This document shows, in pieces, positions 17,324-24,060 of a stretch of 64,000 nucleotides of DNA (position 1 is its first letter; the number at the start of each line of letters is the position of its first letter). The stretch comes from Bradyrhizobium sp. CCGB12 (GTDB taxonomy: Bacteria; Pseudomonadota; Alphaproteobacteria; Rhizobiales; Xanthobacteraceae): positions 4,030,001 through 4,094,000 of the forward strand of contig NZ_JANADO010000001.1 in NCBI RefSeq assembly GCF_024199845.1. The letters are read 5' to 3'. Made by a program: the position numbers and the translations under genes. The notes under the pieces were generated by a model, which saw only the letters and a program-made list of their open reading frames with translations, was not told the DNA's origin and did not search any database.

Positions 17324-18496
17324 CTAGATCACCTTCCGCTGCGCCAGATTCTTCATCAGTGCACTGAAACCAAAGGTCCAGGGCTCACACTCGTCGCTGG
17401 TGCGCATGCGGTTGACGAGCTTGCCGAGCTCAGGCGCGGCGATCGTGACGATGTCGTCGCGCTTGTGGGTGAAGCCCTGCCCCGGCGCGTCGCGATCCTT
17501 GACCGGTGCGAACATCGTGCCGAGGAACAGCACGAAGCCGTCGGGATATTGATGCACCTTGCCGATGGTTTGCTCAACGAGATCGGTCGGATCGCGGCTG
17601 ATCATGCTGATTGAGGAATGGCCGTCGAGAACAAAACCGTCCATGCCCTTCACGTTCAGGCTGATGTCGAGCTTGCGCGCATCATCGAGCGTAAAGCTGT
17701 CGTCGAACAGGCGCAGCAACGGGCCGATCGAGCACGAAGCGTTGTTGTCCTTGGCCTTCGACAAGAGCAGCGCCGAGCGGCCCTCGAAGTCACGCAGGTT
17801 CACGTCGTTGCCGAGCGCGCCGCCGACGATCTTACCTTTGCTCGATACGAACAGCACGAGCTCCGGCTCGGGATTGTTCCAGGTCGATTTCGGATGCAGG
17901 CCGGCATCCATGCCGGTGCCGACCGACGACAATGTCGGCGCCTTGGTGAAGACCTCGGCATCGGGGCCGATGCCGACTTCGAGATACTGGCTCCAGGCGT
18001 TCTGCTCGATCAGCACCTGCTTCAGGTGCATTGCCTGGTCCGAGCCCGGCTTGAGCTTCGACAGATCGTCGCCGATCAGCCGCGTCACCTCTTTGCGGAT
18101 CGCCTCGGCCGAGGCCGGGTTGCCCTTGGCGCGCTCCTCGATCACGCGCTCCAGCATCGAGATGGCGAAGGTGACGCCGGCGGCCTTCAGCGTCTGCAGG
18201 TCGACGGGTGCAAGCAGCCACGGCTTTTTCGGATCGCGCCGGTCCGGCGGGGTGTTGGCCACGATGGCCTCGAGGTCGCCGATGCGCTCGCCCCCGGTCG
18301 CGGCAAGCGCCTTCGCCGGATTGTCCTCTTCGCAAAGTGCGCTGATGGTCGGAAATTTCGCCGTGACGTCGAAGACGCCATCACCACGCACAGCGACCAC
18401 GGCGGGCCCATTCACTTGCGGCAGCCAGACGCGGCCGGCCAGCGTTCCCCTTGTGCCGTCCTCGGGAAGAAGATCCTTGACAGTCAGTGTCGTCAT
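17324..18496 (-). CDS. Fumarylacetoacetate-hydrolase-family 2-keto-3-deoxy-pentonate dehydratase (XylX-like)
   Basis: A 390-residue FAH-fold protein. The segments LLAPVDLQTLKAAGVTFAIS, SQYLEVGIGPDAEVFTK, NNPEPELVLFVS, GALGNDVNLRDFEGRSALLL and FLGTMFAPVKDRDAPGQGF closely recall Caulobacter XylX. That enzyme dehydrates 2-keto-3-deoxy-xylonate to 2-ketoglutarate semialdehyde. The metal ligands of the fold (Glu in PEPE, Asp in GNDVN) are present. It follows the HEAT-repeat gene after 111 bases, but its function fits the sugar genes on its other side. XylX versus an arabonate-specific enzyme cannot be decided here. Confidence 0.82.
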   Translation of the reverse strand: MTTLTVKDLLPEDGTRGTLAGRVWLPQVNGPAVVAVRGDGVFDVTAKFPTISALCEEDNPAKALAATGGERIGDLEAIVANTPPDRRDPKKPWLLAPVDLQTLKAAGVTFAISMLERVIEERAKGNPASAEAIRKEVTRLIGDDLSKLKPGSDQAMHLKQVLIEQNAWSQYLEVGIGPDAEVFTKAPTLSSVGTGMDAGLHPKSTWNNPEPELVLFVSSKGKIVGGALGNDVNLRDFEGRSALLLSKAKDNNASCSIGPLLRLFDDSFTLDDARKLDISLNVKGMDGFVLDGHSSISMISRDPTDLVEQTIGKVHQYPDGFVLFLGTMFAPVKDRDAPGQGFTHKRDDIVTIAAPELGKLVNRMRTSDECEPWTFGFSALMKNLAQRKVI

Positions 18497-18607
18497 GGCC
18501 GCATCCTCGCTGTTTCTTCAATCGGCCGCGTTGAACGGCGGCCGACCTCATTGGCGAAGACCAATAAACGTCTGGTTCCGGATGTCCAGAGCAGCGGCGA
18601 AGGGCGG

Positions 18608-19585
18608 CTATGCCCCTGCCCGCGCCTTCCGCGCCGCAATCTGCTGCAGCGCCCAACGCGCGTTCTTGCGCACATCGGGATCGGAATCGTCGGCAATGAC
18701 GGCCAGGAACGCCTCGCCATCCGGATGGGCGATCTCGCCAAGTGCGGCGGCGGCCTCTTTCCGCAAATTGGCATGGTCGTGGTTGATACAATTACCGATC
18801 GGGCGCACAGCACGCTCGATCTTCATCTTGCCGAGGCTGCGGATCGCCTTCAGCCGCACCTGCCAGAACTCGTCAGCGAGCGAGGCGACGAGCTGATCGG
18901 CTGCGATCGCACCATTCACGTTGAGGCCCAGCGTTTCTGCGGCCATCTCGCGCACCATCCAGTCGGCATCCTTCAGCGCGCGCGTGATCGTCTCCGCCGC
19001 GGGCTTCATCTGCGAGAACGCCAATGCGCTCACGGCGGCGCGGCGCACATGGGCGTCGGGATCATTGATCAGTGCGGTCAGCGCGGGGATCGATTCCTCC
19101 AGCTTCAGGAAGCCGATCACGCCGATCGCCTGCACCCGCACCGCAGCGTCCGAATCTTGCAGCGCCTCCAGCGCGGGCTTCAGCGTGTCCTTGCGACGCA
19201 GCTCCTTGAGTGCGCGCAGCGCGCCCATGCGAACGAAGGCATGGGGATGCCTCACCAGCGGCAGGATGACATCCGCGCAAGCGGGATCCTTGAATTCGGC
19301 CATGCCGTCGGCCGCGGCCGCCGCGACGATTCTCTCGGGGTCGACCAGCAGCTGAACGAGCGCGCCCGCGGCCTCCGGCCCGTCGAACTCGCCAAGTGCC
19401 ATCGCGACCTGCTGGCGTACGCCGGCGTCAGGATCGGCGACCATGTTGGCGAGATGCGCAACCGCCGCGGGATCGCCGGAATGGCCAAGCGCGATGATGG
19501 CGACGCGGCGCTCGGCGGGATCTGCCGCCTGCAACCGCTCGTCGGCGTCTTCGAGATCATCGTAGGATTCGAACGGGCTCGACAT
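18608..19585 (-). CDS. HEAT-repeat (PBS-lyase-like) scaffold protein coupled to the AprBA-like genes
   Basis: A 325-residue protein built from about nine tandem helical repeats of roughly 31 residues, each with a pattern like DPDAHVRRAAVSALAF or DPDVRKNARWAL. There are no catalytic motifs, signal peptide or membrane segment. The start (MSSPFESYDD) is 2 bases after the ferredoxin stop and has a GAGGTGATC ribosome site, so it is translated with the ferredoxin. HEAT proteins often act as assembly or docking factors. A role in maturing or docking the flavoprotein-ferredoxin pair is my inference. Confidence 0.85.
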   Translation of the reverse strand: MSSPFESYDDLEDADERLQAADPAERRVAIIALGHSGDPAAVAHLANMVADPDAGVRQQVAMALGEFDGPEAAGALVQLLVDPERIVAAAAADGMAEFKDPACADVILPLVRHPHAFVRMGALRALKELRRKDTLKPALEALQDSDAAVRVQAIGVIGFLKLEESIPALTALINDPDAHVRRAAVSALAFSQMKPAAETITRALKDADWMVREMAAETLGLNVNGAIAADQLVASLADEFWQVRLKAIRSLGKMKIERAVRPIGNCINHDHANLRKEAAAALGEIAHPDGEAFLAVIADDSDPDVRKNARWALQQIAARKARAGA

Positions 19586-19587
19586 GA

Positions 19588-19821
19588 TCACCTCAACAGA
19601 TAGGGAATGTTGACGGTGACGGCGCCGGTCGGGCAATCCGCCTCGCAAGGCATGCAGTACCAGCACTCGTCATAGGCCATGTAGGCCTTGTTGGTCATAT
19701 CGCTGATGCGCAGCACGTCGAGCGGGCAGACGTCGACGCACACGGTGCAACCCTTGTCCGCGATGCATTTGGCGTCGTCGACGACCACCGGAACCGATGT
19801 CTGATAAGAAGCGAGAGGCAT
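19588..19821 (-). CDS. Short two-cluster [4Fe-4S] ferredoxin, AprB-like
   Basis: A 77-residue protein with eight cysteines in two cluster motifs: Cys19, 25, 28 and 32 (CIADKGCTVCVDVCP), and Cys53, 56, 59 and 63 (CWYCMPCEADCP). The second motif, followed by TGAVTVN, resembles the CWECYSC...CPQGAI region of adenylylsulfate reductase beta subunits. It lacks the long C-terminal tail with which true AprB wraps AprA. It lies 32 bases after the flavoprotein gene with CAGGAG upstream of its ATG. It should pass electrons to or from that flavoprotein; the direction is unknown. Confidence 0.85.
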   Translation of the reverse strand: MPLASYQTSVPVVVDDAKCIADKGCTVCVDVCPLDVLRISDMTNKAYMAYDECWYCMPCEADCPTGAVTVNIPYLLR

Positions 19822-19853
19822 CGTTATCTCCTGTTTCTATTGTTGGCGGTGGA

Positions 19854-21596
19854 TCAGGCGGTGGCGCGGATGCGCTGCTTGTCGTAGAGATCCTTCTCGT
19901 CGTCGGCGATCGGCACGACATAGGGCTCCACCGCACGCTTCTCGCTGGTCATCTTGCCGTCCTGCTTGCTCAGCAGCGTGTGGCAGAACCAGTTTTCGTT
20001 ATCCTTCTCCGGGAAATCCGTGCGCCAGTGATAGAGGCCCCAACGGCTCTCTTCGCGGTAGAGCGAGGCGTGCGCGGCCATGTCGGCGCAGTCCATGATC
20101 GACCGCACTTCGAGCGCGCGGAGCAGTTCATGCGCGTTGCGCGCGATCATGCGCTCCTGCATGTCCTCCCGCGCCTCGGCAAGGCGGCGCATCCCGAGCT
20201 CGTATTTGCGGGTCACCTTCGGCGGCTGGAGATAGTCGTTGACGAGACGCCGGGTCTTGTACTCGATCTGGTTCGGCGGAATGCCGTCCTCGCGCTTGGT
20301 CGGCGCCATCACGCGTTCACGCTCCAGCGCGACGTCCGCAGCGTCGAATTCCGCGAAGTCATGACTGTCGGCGAACTCCATGGCGTCGATGCCGGCGACC
20401 GAGCCGTTGGTGAAGGCGCCGAGCATGTAGTTGTGCGGAACGCTCGCCATGTCGCCGGCGGCATAGAGGCCGGGCACGGTGGTGCGCGCGTTGTCGTCGA
20501 CGAACACGCCGGAGGCGCTGTGACCGGAGCAGAAACCGATCTCGGAAATGTGCATCTCGATCGACTCGCTGCGGTAGTCGACGCCGCGCCCCTGCTGGAA
20601 CAGACCGCGCGTCGGACGCTCGACCTTGTGCAGCGTCGATTCGATTTCCGAGATCGTATCCGGATGCAGGTGCTTGAGCTGGAGGAACACGGGACCTTTG
20701 CCGGACAGCAACTCGTTGTAAAACTCCAGCATCATCTGTCCCGACCAATAGTCGCATTCGATGAAGCGCGAGCCTTCGTTGTTCGCCGTGAAGGCGCCAA
20801 AGGGGCCGGCGACATAGGCGCAGGCCGGGCCGTTATAGTCCTTGATAAGCGGATTGATCTGGTAGCATTCGAGGTTCGCGAGCGCCGCCCCCGCGTGATA
20901 CGCCATCGCATAGCCGTCGCCGGAATTGGCCGCGTTCTCGTAGGTCCCGAACATGTAGCCGGAGGTCGGCAGCCCCAGGCGGCCGGCTGCGCCCATGCAC
21001 AGGATCACGGCCTTGGCCTTGATCACGAGCATCTCGGCGGTGCGGGTGTTGACGCTGACCGCACCGGCGATGCGGCCGTCGGCGGATTTGAGCAGCCTGG
21101 TCGCCATGTAGCGGTTGGAGATCAGGATGCGGGCGCGACGAAGCTGACGGTAGAGCGCCTTCTTCACGGTCTCGCCGTTCGGCATCGGCAGAACGTAGGT
21201 GCCGATATGGTGCACCTTCTTGACGGCGTAGTCGCCGTTCTCGTTCTTCAGGAAGCGGATGCCGAAACTGTCGAGCTCCTCGATGATCTTGTAGCAGTTC
21301 TGCGCGTATTTGTAGACCGCCTTCTGGTCGACGATGCCGTCATTGGCGATCGTGATTTCCTTGGTGTACTGCTCCGGCGTCGCGTAGCCGGGGATGACGG
21401 CGTTGTTGAGCCCGTCCATGCCCATCGAGATGGCGCCGGAGCGCTTGACGTTGGCCTTTTCGAGCAGGACGACGTTGGCCTTCGGATTCTTCAGCTTCGC
21501 CTTGAGCGCCGCCATCGGGCCGGCCGTGCCGCCGCCGATGACAAGCACATCACAGGAAACCTCCGAAAGTCCGTCGACGATCTGATCTAGTGCCAT
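19854..21596 (-). CDS. AprA-like FAD oxidoreductase (adenylylsulfate reductase alpha-subunit family; often labelled fumarate reductase flavoprotein)
   Basis: A 580-residue cytoplasmic flavoprotein. FAD motif GGGTAG is at residues 21-26. The substrate-domain segment GAISMGMDGLNNAVIPG and the C-terminal AGDMASVPHNYMLGAFTNGS (His388) align by eye with AprA, whose active-site His lies in a PHKF segment. Succinate dehydrogenases have HGANRLGGN there instead, and no membrane anchor genes occur nearby. The ATG (MALDQIV) has AGGAG 6 bases upstream. It leads an operon with the ferredoxin and HEAT genes. No sat, qmo or dsr genes are in view, so APS itself may not be the substrate. Confidence 0.82.
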   Translation of the reverse strand: MALDQIVDGLSEVSCDVLVIGGGTAGPMAALKAKLKNPKANVVLLEKANVKRSGAISMGMDGLNNAVIPGYATPEQYTKEITIANDGIVDQKAVYKYAQNCYKIIEELDSFGIRFLKNENGDYAVKKVHHIGTYVLPMPNGETVKKALYRQLRRARILISNRYMATRLLKSADGRIAGAVSVNTRTAEMLVIKAKAVILCMGAAGRLGLPTSGYMFGTYENAANSGDGYAMAYHAGAALANLECYQINPLIKDYNGPACAYVAGPFGAFTANNEGSRFIECDYWSGQMMLEFYNELLSGKGPVFLQLKHLHPDTISEIESTLHKVERPTRGLFQQGRGVDYRSESIEMHISEIGFCSGHSASGVFVDDNARTTVPGLYAAGDMASVPHNYMLGAFTNGSVAGIDAMEFADSHDFAEFDAADVALERERVMAPTKREDGIPPNQIEYKTRRLVNDYLQPPKVTRKYELGMRRLAEAREDMQERMIARNAHELLRALEVRSIMDCADMAAHASLYREESRWGLYHWRTDFPEKDNENWFCHTLLSKQDGKMTSEKRAVEPYVVPIADDEKDLYDKQRIRATA

Positions 21597-21655
21597 CGCT
21601 TGCTCCTGGTTCGCCGATGGTCGGCGCCTTTGCATCAGATTTGTTCAGGGGGCAG

Positions 21656-21684
21656 CCCGGCGATAGCAATTAGTTGTCGCCGGG
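21656..21684. promoter_or_regulatory. Shared cluster motif, site 1 (upstream of the AprA-like operon)
   Basis: GCAATTAGTTGT at 21666-21677, 70-81 bases upstream of the flavoprotein ATG, lies inside an inverted repeat CCCGGCGA (21656-21663) / TCGCCGGG (21677-21684). The core CAATTAGTT recurs upstream of three other transcription units of this cluster. It is a candidate binding site for the local Crp/Fnr protein or another regulator. The inverted repeat could also form a hairpin at the end of the preceding reductase gene. Confidence 0.6.
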
Positions 21685-21698
21685 ATGCGATTTGCGCC

Positions 21699-22472
21699 TC
21701 AGCGCTCGACGAAGGCCTTTTCGATGACGAAATGGCCGGGCTGGCTGTGATTCCCCTCGACGAAGCCGCGCGCGGAAAACATCGCGTGGAGCTCGTCGAG
21801 CATCGCCGGACTGCCGCAGAGCATGATGCGATCGGTTTCGATATCGAGGCCGGATTGCCCGATGTCGTCGAACAGCTGATTGGAGGCGATCAGGTCGGTG
21901 ATGCGGCCGCGGTTCCTGAACGGCTCGCGGGTGACGGTCGGGTAGTAGACAAGCTTGTCGCGGATCAGCGGTCCGAAGAATTCGTGATCACGCAGGCCGT
22001 CGACGACGTGCTCGCCATAGGCGAGCTCGGAGACCTGGCGGCAGCCATGAGCGAGCACGATGGTTTCGTAATTCTCGTAGACGTCGGGGTCCTTGATCAG
22101 GCTCGCGAACGGCGCAAGGCCCGTGCCGGTCGAGAGCAGCAGCAGGCGCCTTCCCGGAATGAGGTTGCCGGTGATCAGCGTGCCCGTCGCCTTGCGGCCG
22201 ACCAGGATGATGTCTCCCTCCCTGATCTTCTGGAGGCGCGAGGTCAGCGGGCCGTCCTGCACTTTGATCGAGAAGAACTCGAGCGCCTCTTCGTGGTTGG
22301 CGCTCGCCATGCTGTAGGCCCGCATCAACGGCTTGCCCTCGACCTCGAGCCCGATCATGGCGAACTGGCCGTTCTGAAACCGGAAGCCGGGATCCCGCGT
22401 CGCAGTGAAGCTGAACAAGGAGTCGGTCCAGTGCCTGACCGACAGAACCGTTTCCTTCTGAAATGCGCTCAT
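21699..22472 (-). CDS. fpr: Ferredoxin-NADP(+) reductase
   Basis: A 257-residue cytoplasmic FAD enzyme of the bacterial Fpr group. FAD-binding RAYSMASANHEE, the phosphate-binding GPLTSRLQ region, NADP-binding STGTGLAPFASLI, and the CGSPAMLDEL motif near the C-terminus are all present. The start at MSAFQKETVL has AAGGAG upstream; an earlier frame would add 19 residues. It ends 102 bases before the flavoprotein ATG, on the same strand. It would exchange electrons between NADPH and the AprB-like ferredoxin. A shared promoter motif lies 78-89 bases upstream. Confidence 0.92.
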   Translation of the reverse strand: MSAFQKETVLSVRHWTDSLFSFTATRDPGFRFQNGQFAMIGLEVEGKPLMRAYSMASANHEEALEFFSIKVQDGPLTSRLQKIREGDIILVGRKATGTLITGNLIPGRRLLLLSTGTGLAPFASLIKDPDVYENYETIVLAHGCRQVSELAYGEHVVDGLRDHEFFGPLIRDKLVYYPTVTREPFRNRGRITDLIASNQLFDDIGQSGLDIETDRIMLCGSPAMLDELHAMFSARGFVEGNHSQPGHFVIEKAFVER

Positions 22473-22549
22473 GGTCTCTCCTTGGCCATCGATGGCGCAC
22501 AAGGTTTCGGAGAGACGGGAGTCCGGCAATGCGGAAGTGACATCGCCGG

Positions 22550-22561
22550 TCGATTAGTTTC
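22550..22561. promoter_or_regulatory. Shared cluster motif, site 2 (upstream of fpr)
   Basis: TCGATTAGTTTC, differing from site 1 mainly at the flanks and keeping the core ATTAGTT. It lies in the 201-base divergent region between fpr and the DUF971 gene and is nearer to fpr. Confidence 0.55.
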
Positions 22562-22614
22562 ACATTTCGTGGAGGGTGACTGAAGAGAAGGCAGCCCGCA
22601 GCGTGCCAGCGCCG

Positions 22615-22626
22615 GCAATTAGTTGC
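22615..22626. promoter_or_regulatory. Shared cluster motif, site 3 (upstream of the DUF971 gene)
   Basis: GCAATTAGTTGC is imperfectly palindromic (GCAA-N4-TTGC) and lies 48-59 bases upstream of the DUF971 ATG. The following CTATTCGC is matched on the opposite strand beside site 1 (GCTATCGCC), so the conserved unit may be longer than 12 bases. Confidence 0.58.
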
Positions 22627-22673
22627 TATTCGCGTTCGCCTGTGGCGGCGTAGAAAGACGTCGGAGGTTCGTC

Positions 22674-22976
22674 ATGACAATGACCTTGGTGACGCCGACA
22701 GTGGCCGACTATGAAGCAAGCGCCGACCTGGCCTCGCTCCTCGTCCGCACCACGCAGGACGACGCGCTCAGCGTCCCCGCCGAAAAACTCCGCCTCTCTT
22801 GCAAATGCGCGCACTGCACCCGCGCCCGCTTCGACGGCCGCTTTCCGGAAGCGTTTCCGGGCATCGCGATCATCGAGATCGGCGATCTCGGTTATGGGCT
22901 GAACATCTCGTTTTCGGATGGGCACAACAGGGGGATTTACCCGAAGCCGTATCTGCTGAGCTTGGCGGGGCGCTGA
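22674..22976 (+). CDS. Small DUF971 (gamma-butyrobetaine hydroxylase-like N-terminal) protein
   Basis: A 100-residue protein starting at MTMTLVTPTV with GGAGG 7 bases upstream. The segments LRLSCKCAHCTRARFDGRFP and IAIIEIGDLGYGLNISFSDG followed by HNRGIYPKPYLL are the DUF971 fold, with a Cys-x-Cys-x2-Cys group (KCAHC) that may bind zinc. In other bacteria this domain occurs alone or fused to Mrp/ApbC Fe-S carriers. Its position among iron-sulfur enzymes suggests a maturation role, which is inference. It is divergent from fpr. Confidence 0.78.
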   Translation: MTMTLVTPTVADYEASADLASLLVRTTQDDALSVPAEKLRLSCKCAHCTRARFDGRFPEAFPGIAIIEIGDLGYGLNISFSDGHNRGIYPKPYLLSLAGR

Positions 22977-23051
22977 CCCACCTTCAGTGTCGTCATTCCG
23001 GGGCGCCCGGAGGGCGAGCTCGGAATGACGCAGGAAGTTGCGCTTTCCGAT

Positions 23052-23068
23052 CTGGCACGGACATTGCT
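23052..23068 (+). promoter_or_regulatory. Sigma-54 (RpoN) promoter for the Crp/Fnr gene
   Basis: CTGGCACGGACATTGCT matches the -24/-12 consensus TGGCACG-N4-TTGCW at every defined position, with GG and GC ten bases apart. It ends 37 bases before the Crp/Fnr ATG, on the same strand and in non-coding DNA. Transcription from it would require RpoN and an enhancer-binding protein, which points to nitrogen or carbon status control of this regulator. Confidence 0.75.
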
Positions 23069-23105
23069 CCTCTTTAGAACGGTTTGAACGTTCCGGAGGT
23101 AGACG

Positions 23106-23879
23106 ATGTTGCAGGCGGCCAATGTGGTTCGCGGAGCTATTCCCCCGGCAGTCCGGCCTGCCGGCAGTTCCTCGCTGCTGCTCACCGAGAACCAGCAATG
23201 GATAGGCGGACCGCCGCCCTTGATGGACAAGCTCTCACCGCGCGAGCGAGAGCTGGTGCTGAAGCAGGGCCGGCGAAAGGTGCTCAACCGCGGCCAGACG
23301 CTGTTCAGCCAGGGCGGCAGGCATGACGGCATCTGGCTGATCGAGAGCGGCCGCATCCGGGTGTTCTACACCTCTCCGCTCGGCCGCGAGATCACGCTGG
23401 CCTACTGGCATGTCGGCAATTTCGTCGGTGGACCCGAGGTGTTCGAGGGCACCGTGCATCAATGGTCCGGCGTCGCGTCCAGCAATTGCAGCGTGGTGCA
23501 CCTGCCCGGCAAGGAGCTGCGGTCCCTTGCCACCGAGATCCCGAACCTTGCAATCGGCCTCATCGAAGGCCTCACCTTCAAGGGCAAATGCTATTCGGCG
23601 CTGGCCCAAATGCTGGGAACGCGCTCGATCACGCAGCGTCTCGCACATCTGCTGCTGCATCTCGTCGAGCTCTACGGCGTCGACGATGCCGACGGCACCG
23701 TGATCGCCGCGGCCTTCACCCACGCCGACATCGCCCACATGGTCGGCGCCACGAGACAGTGGGTCACGATCAGTCTGAAGCGCATGCAGGAGAAGGGAAT
23801 CGTCCTGACCAAGCGCTCGCAGATCGTGGTCTGCCGGACCGACGTGCTGGAGGAGATGCGAGGACACGCATCCGACTGA
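23106..23879 (+). CDS. Crp/Fnr-family transcriptional regulator
   Basis: A 257-residue protein. A cyclic-nucleotide-binding-like beta barrel spans about residues 45-160 (QTLFSQGGRHDGIWLIESG). A winged helix follows near residue 200 (FTHADIAHMVGATRQWVTIS). The N-terminus lacks the cysteine cluster of oxygen-sensing FNR, and the canonical cAMP-contact motif is not evident, so the signal is unknown. The ATG is preceded by GGAGGTAGACG. A consensus sigma-54 promoter lies just upstream. It sits between the redox genes and the transporter and is the likely local regulator. Confidence 0.88.
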   Translation: MLQAANVVRGAIPPAVRPAGSSSLLLTENQQWIGGPPPLMDKLSPRERELVLKQGRRKVLNRGQTLFSQGGRHDGIWLIESGRIRVFYTSPLGREITLAYWHVGNFVGGPEVFEGTVHQWSGVASSNCSVVHLPGKELRSLATEIPNLAIGLIEGLTFKGKCYSALAQMLGTRSITQRLAHLLLHLVELYGVDDADGTVIAAAFTHADIAHMVGATRQWVTISLKRMQEKGIVLTKRSQIVVCRTDVLEEMRGHASD

Positions 23880-23963
23880 ACGAGTTTGCGATCAGGCCCG
23901 GTGCACAGGCAAGCGGCTTTATAGTGCAGGACTGCTCAAGGAGTATGCAATCAGCTTTTCCCG

Positions 23964-23975
23964 GCAACTAATCGA
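23964..23975. promoter_or_regulatory. Shared cluster motif, site 4 (upstream of the sulfonate-type transporter)
   Basis: GCAACTAATCGA, the reverse complement of TCGATTAGTTGC, lies 86-97 bases upstream of the binding-protein ATG. It keeps the CRATTAGTT core seen at sites 1-3. Confidence 0.58.
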
Positions 23976-24060
23976 CTGCGGCGGTCATTCCGGATTTGCC
24001 CTGTCCGGGCCCTCACCCAATCATGGCAACCACAGCACATCCAACCGAATGAGGATGAGA

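Noticed and set aside
17618..19603. A 661-codon open frame on the plus strand across the XylX-like and HEAT genes
   Set aside because: It is antisense to two well-supported genes, its product is low-complexity (Arg, Gln, Asp, His-rich) and it has no recognisable domain. This is usual for the opposite strand of GC-rich genes.
19797..21590. A 597-codon plus-strand open frame exactly opposite the AprA-like gene
   Set aside because: It mirrors the flavoprotein reading frame and has no family features.
19854..21596. Calling the flavoprotein a fumarate reductase or succinate dehydrogenase subunit
   Set aside because: The active-site region reads PHNYMLGAF as in the AprA group rather than HGANRLGGN, the ferredoxin is AprB-like, and no cytochrome or anchor subunit is near. 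I keep the AprA-like label while noting that APS has not been shown to be its substrate.
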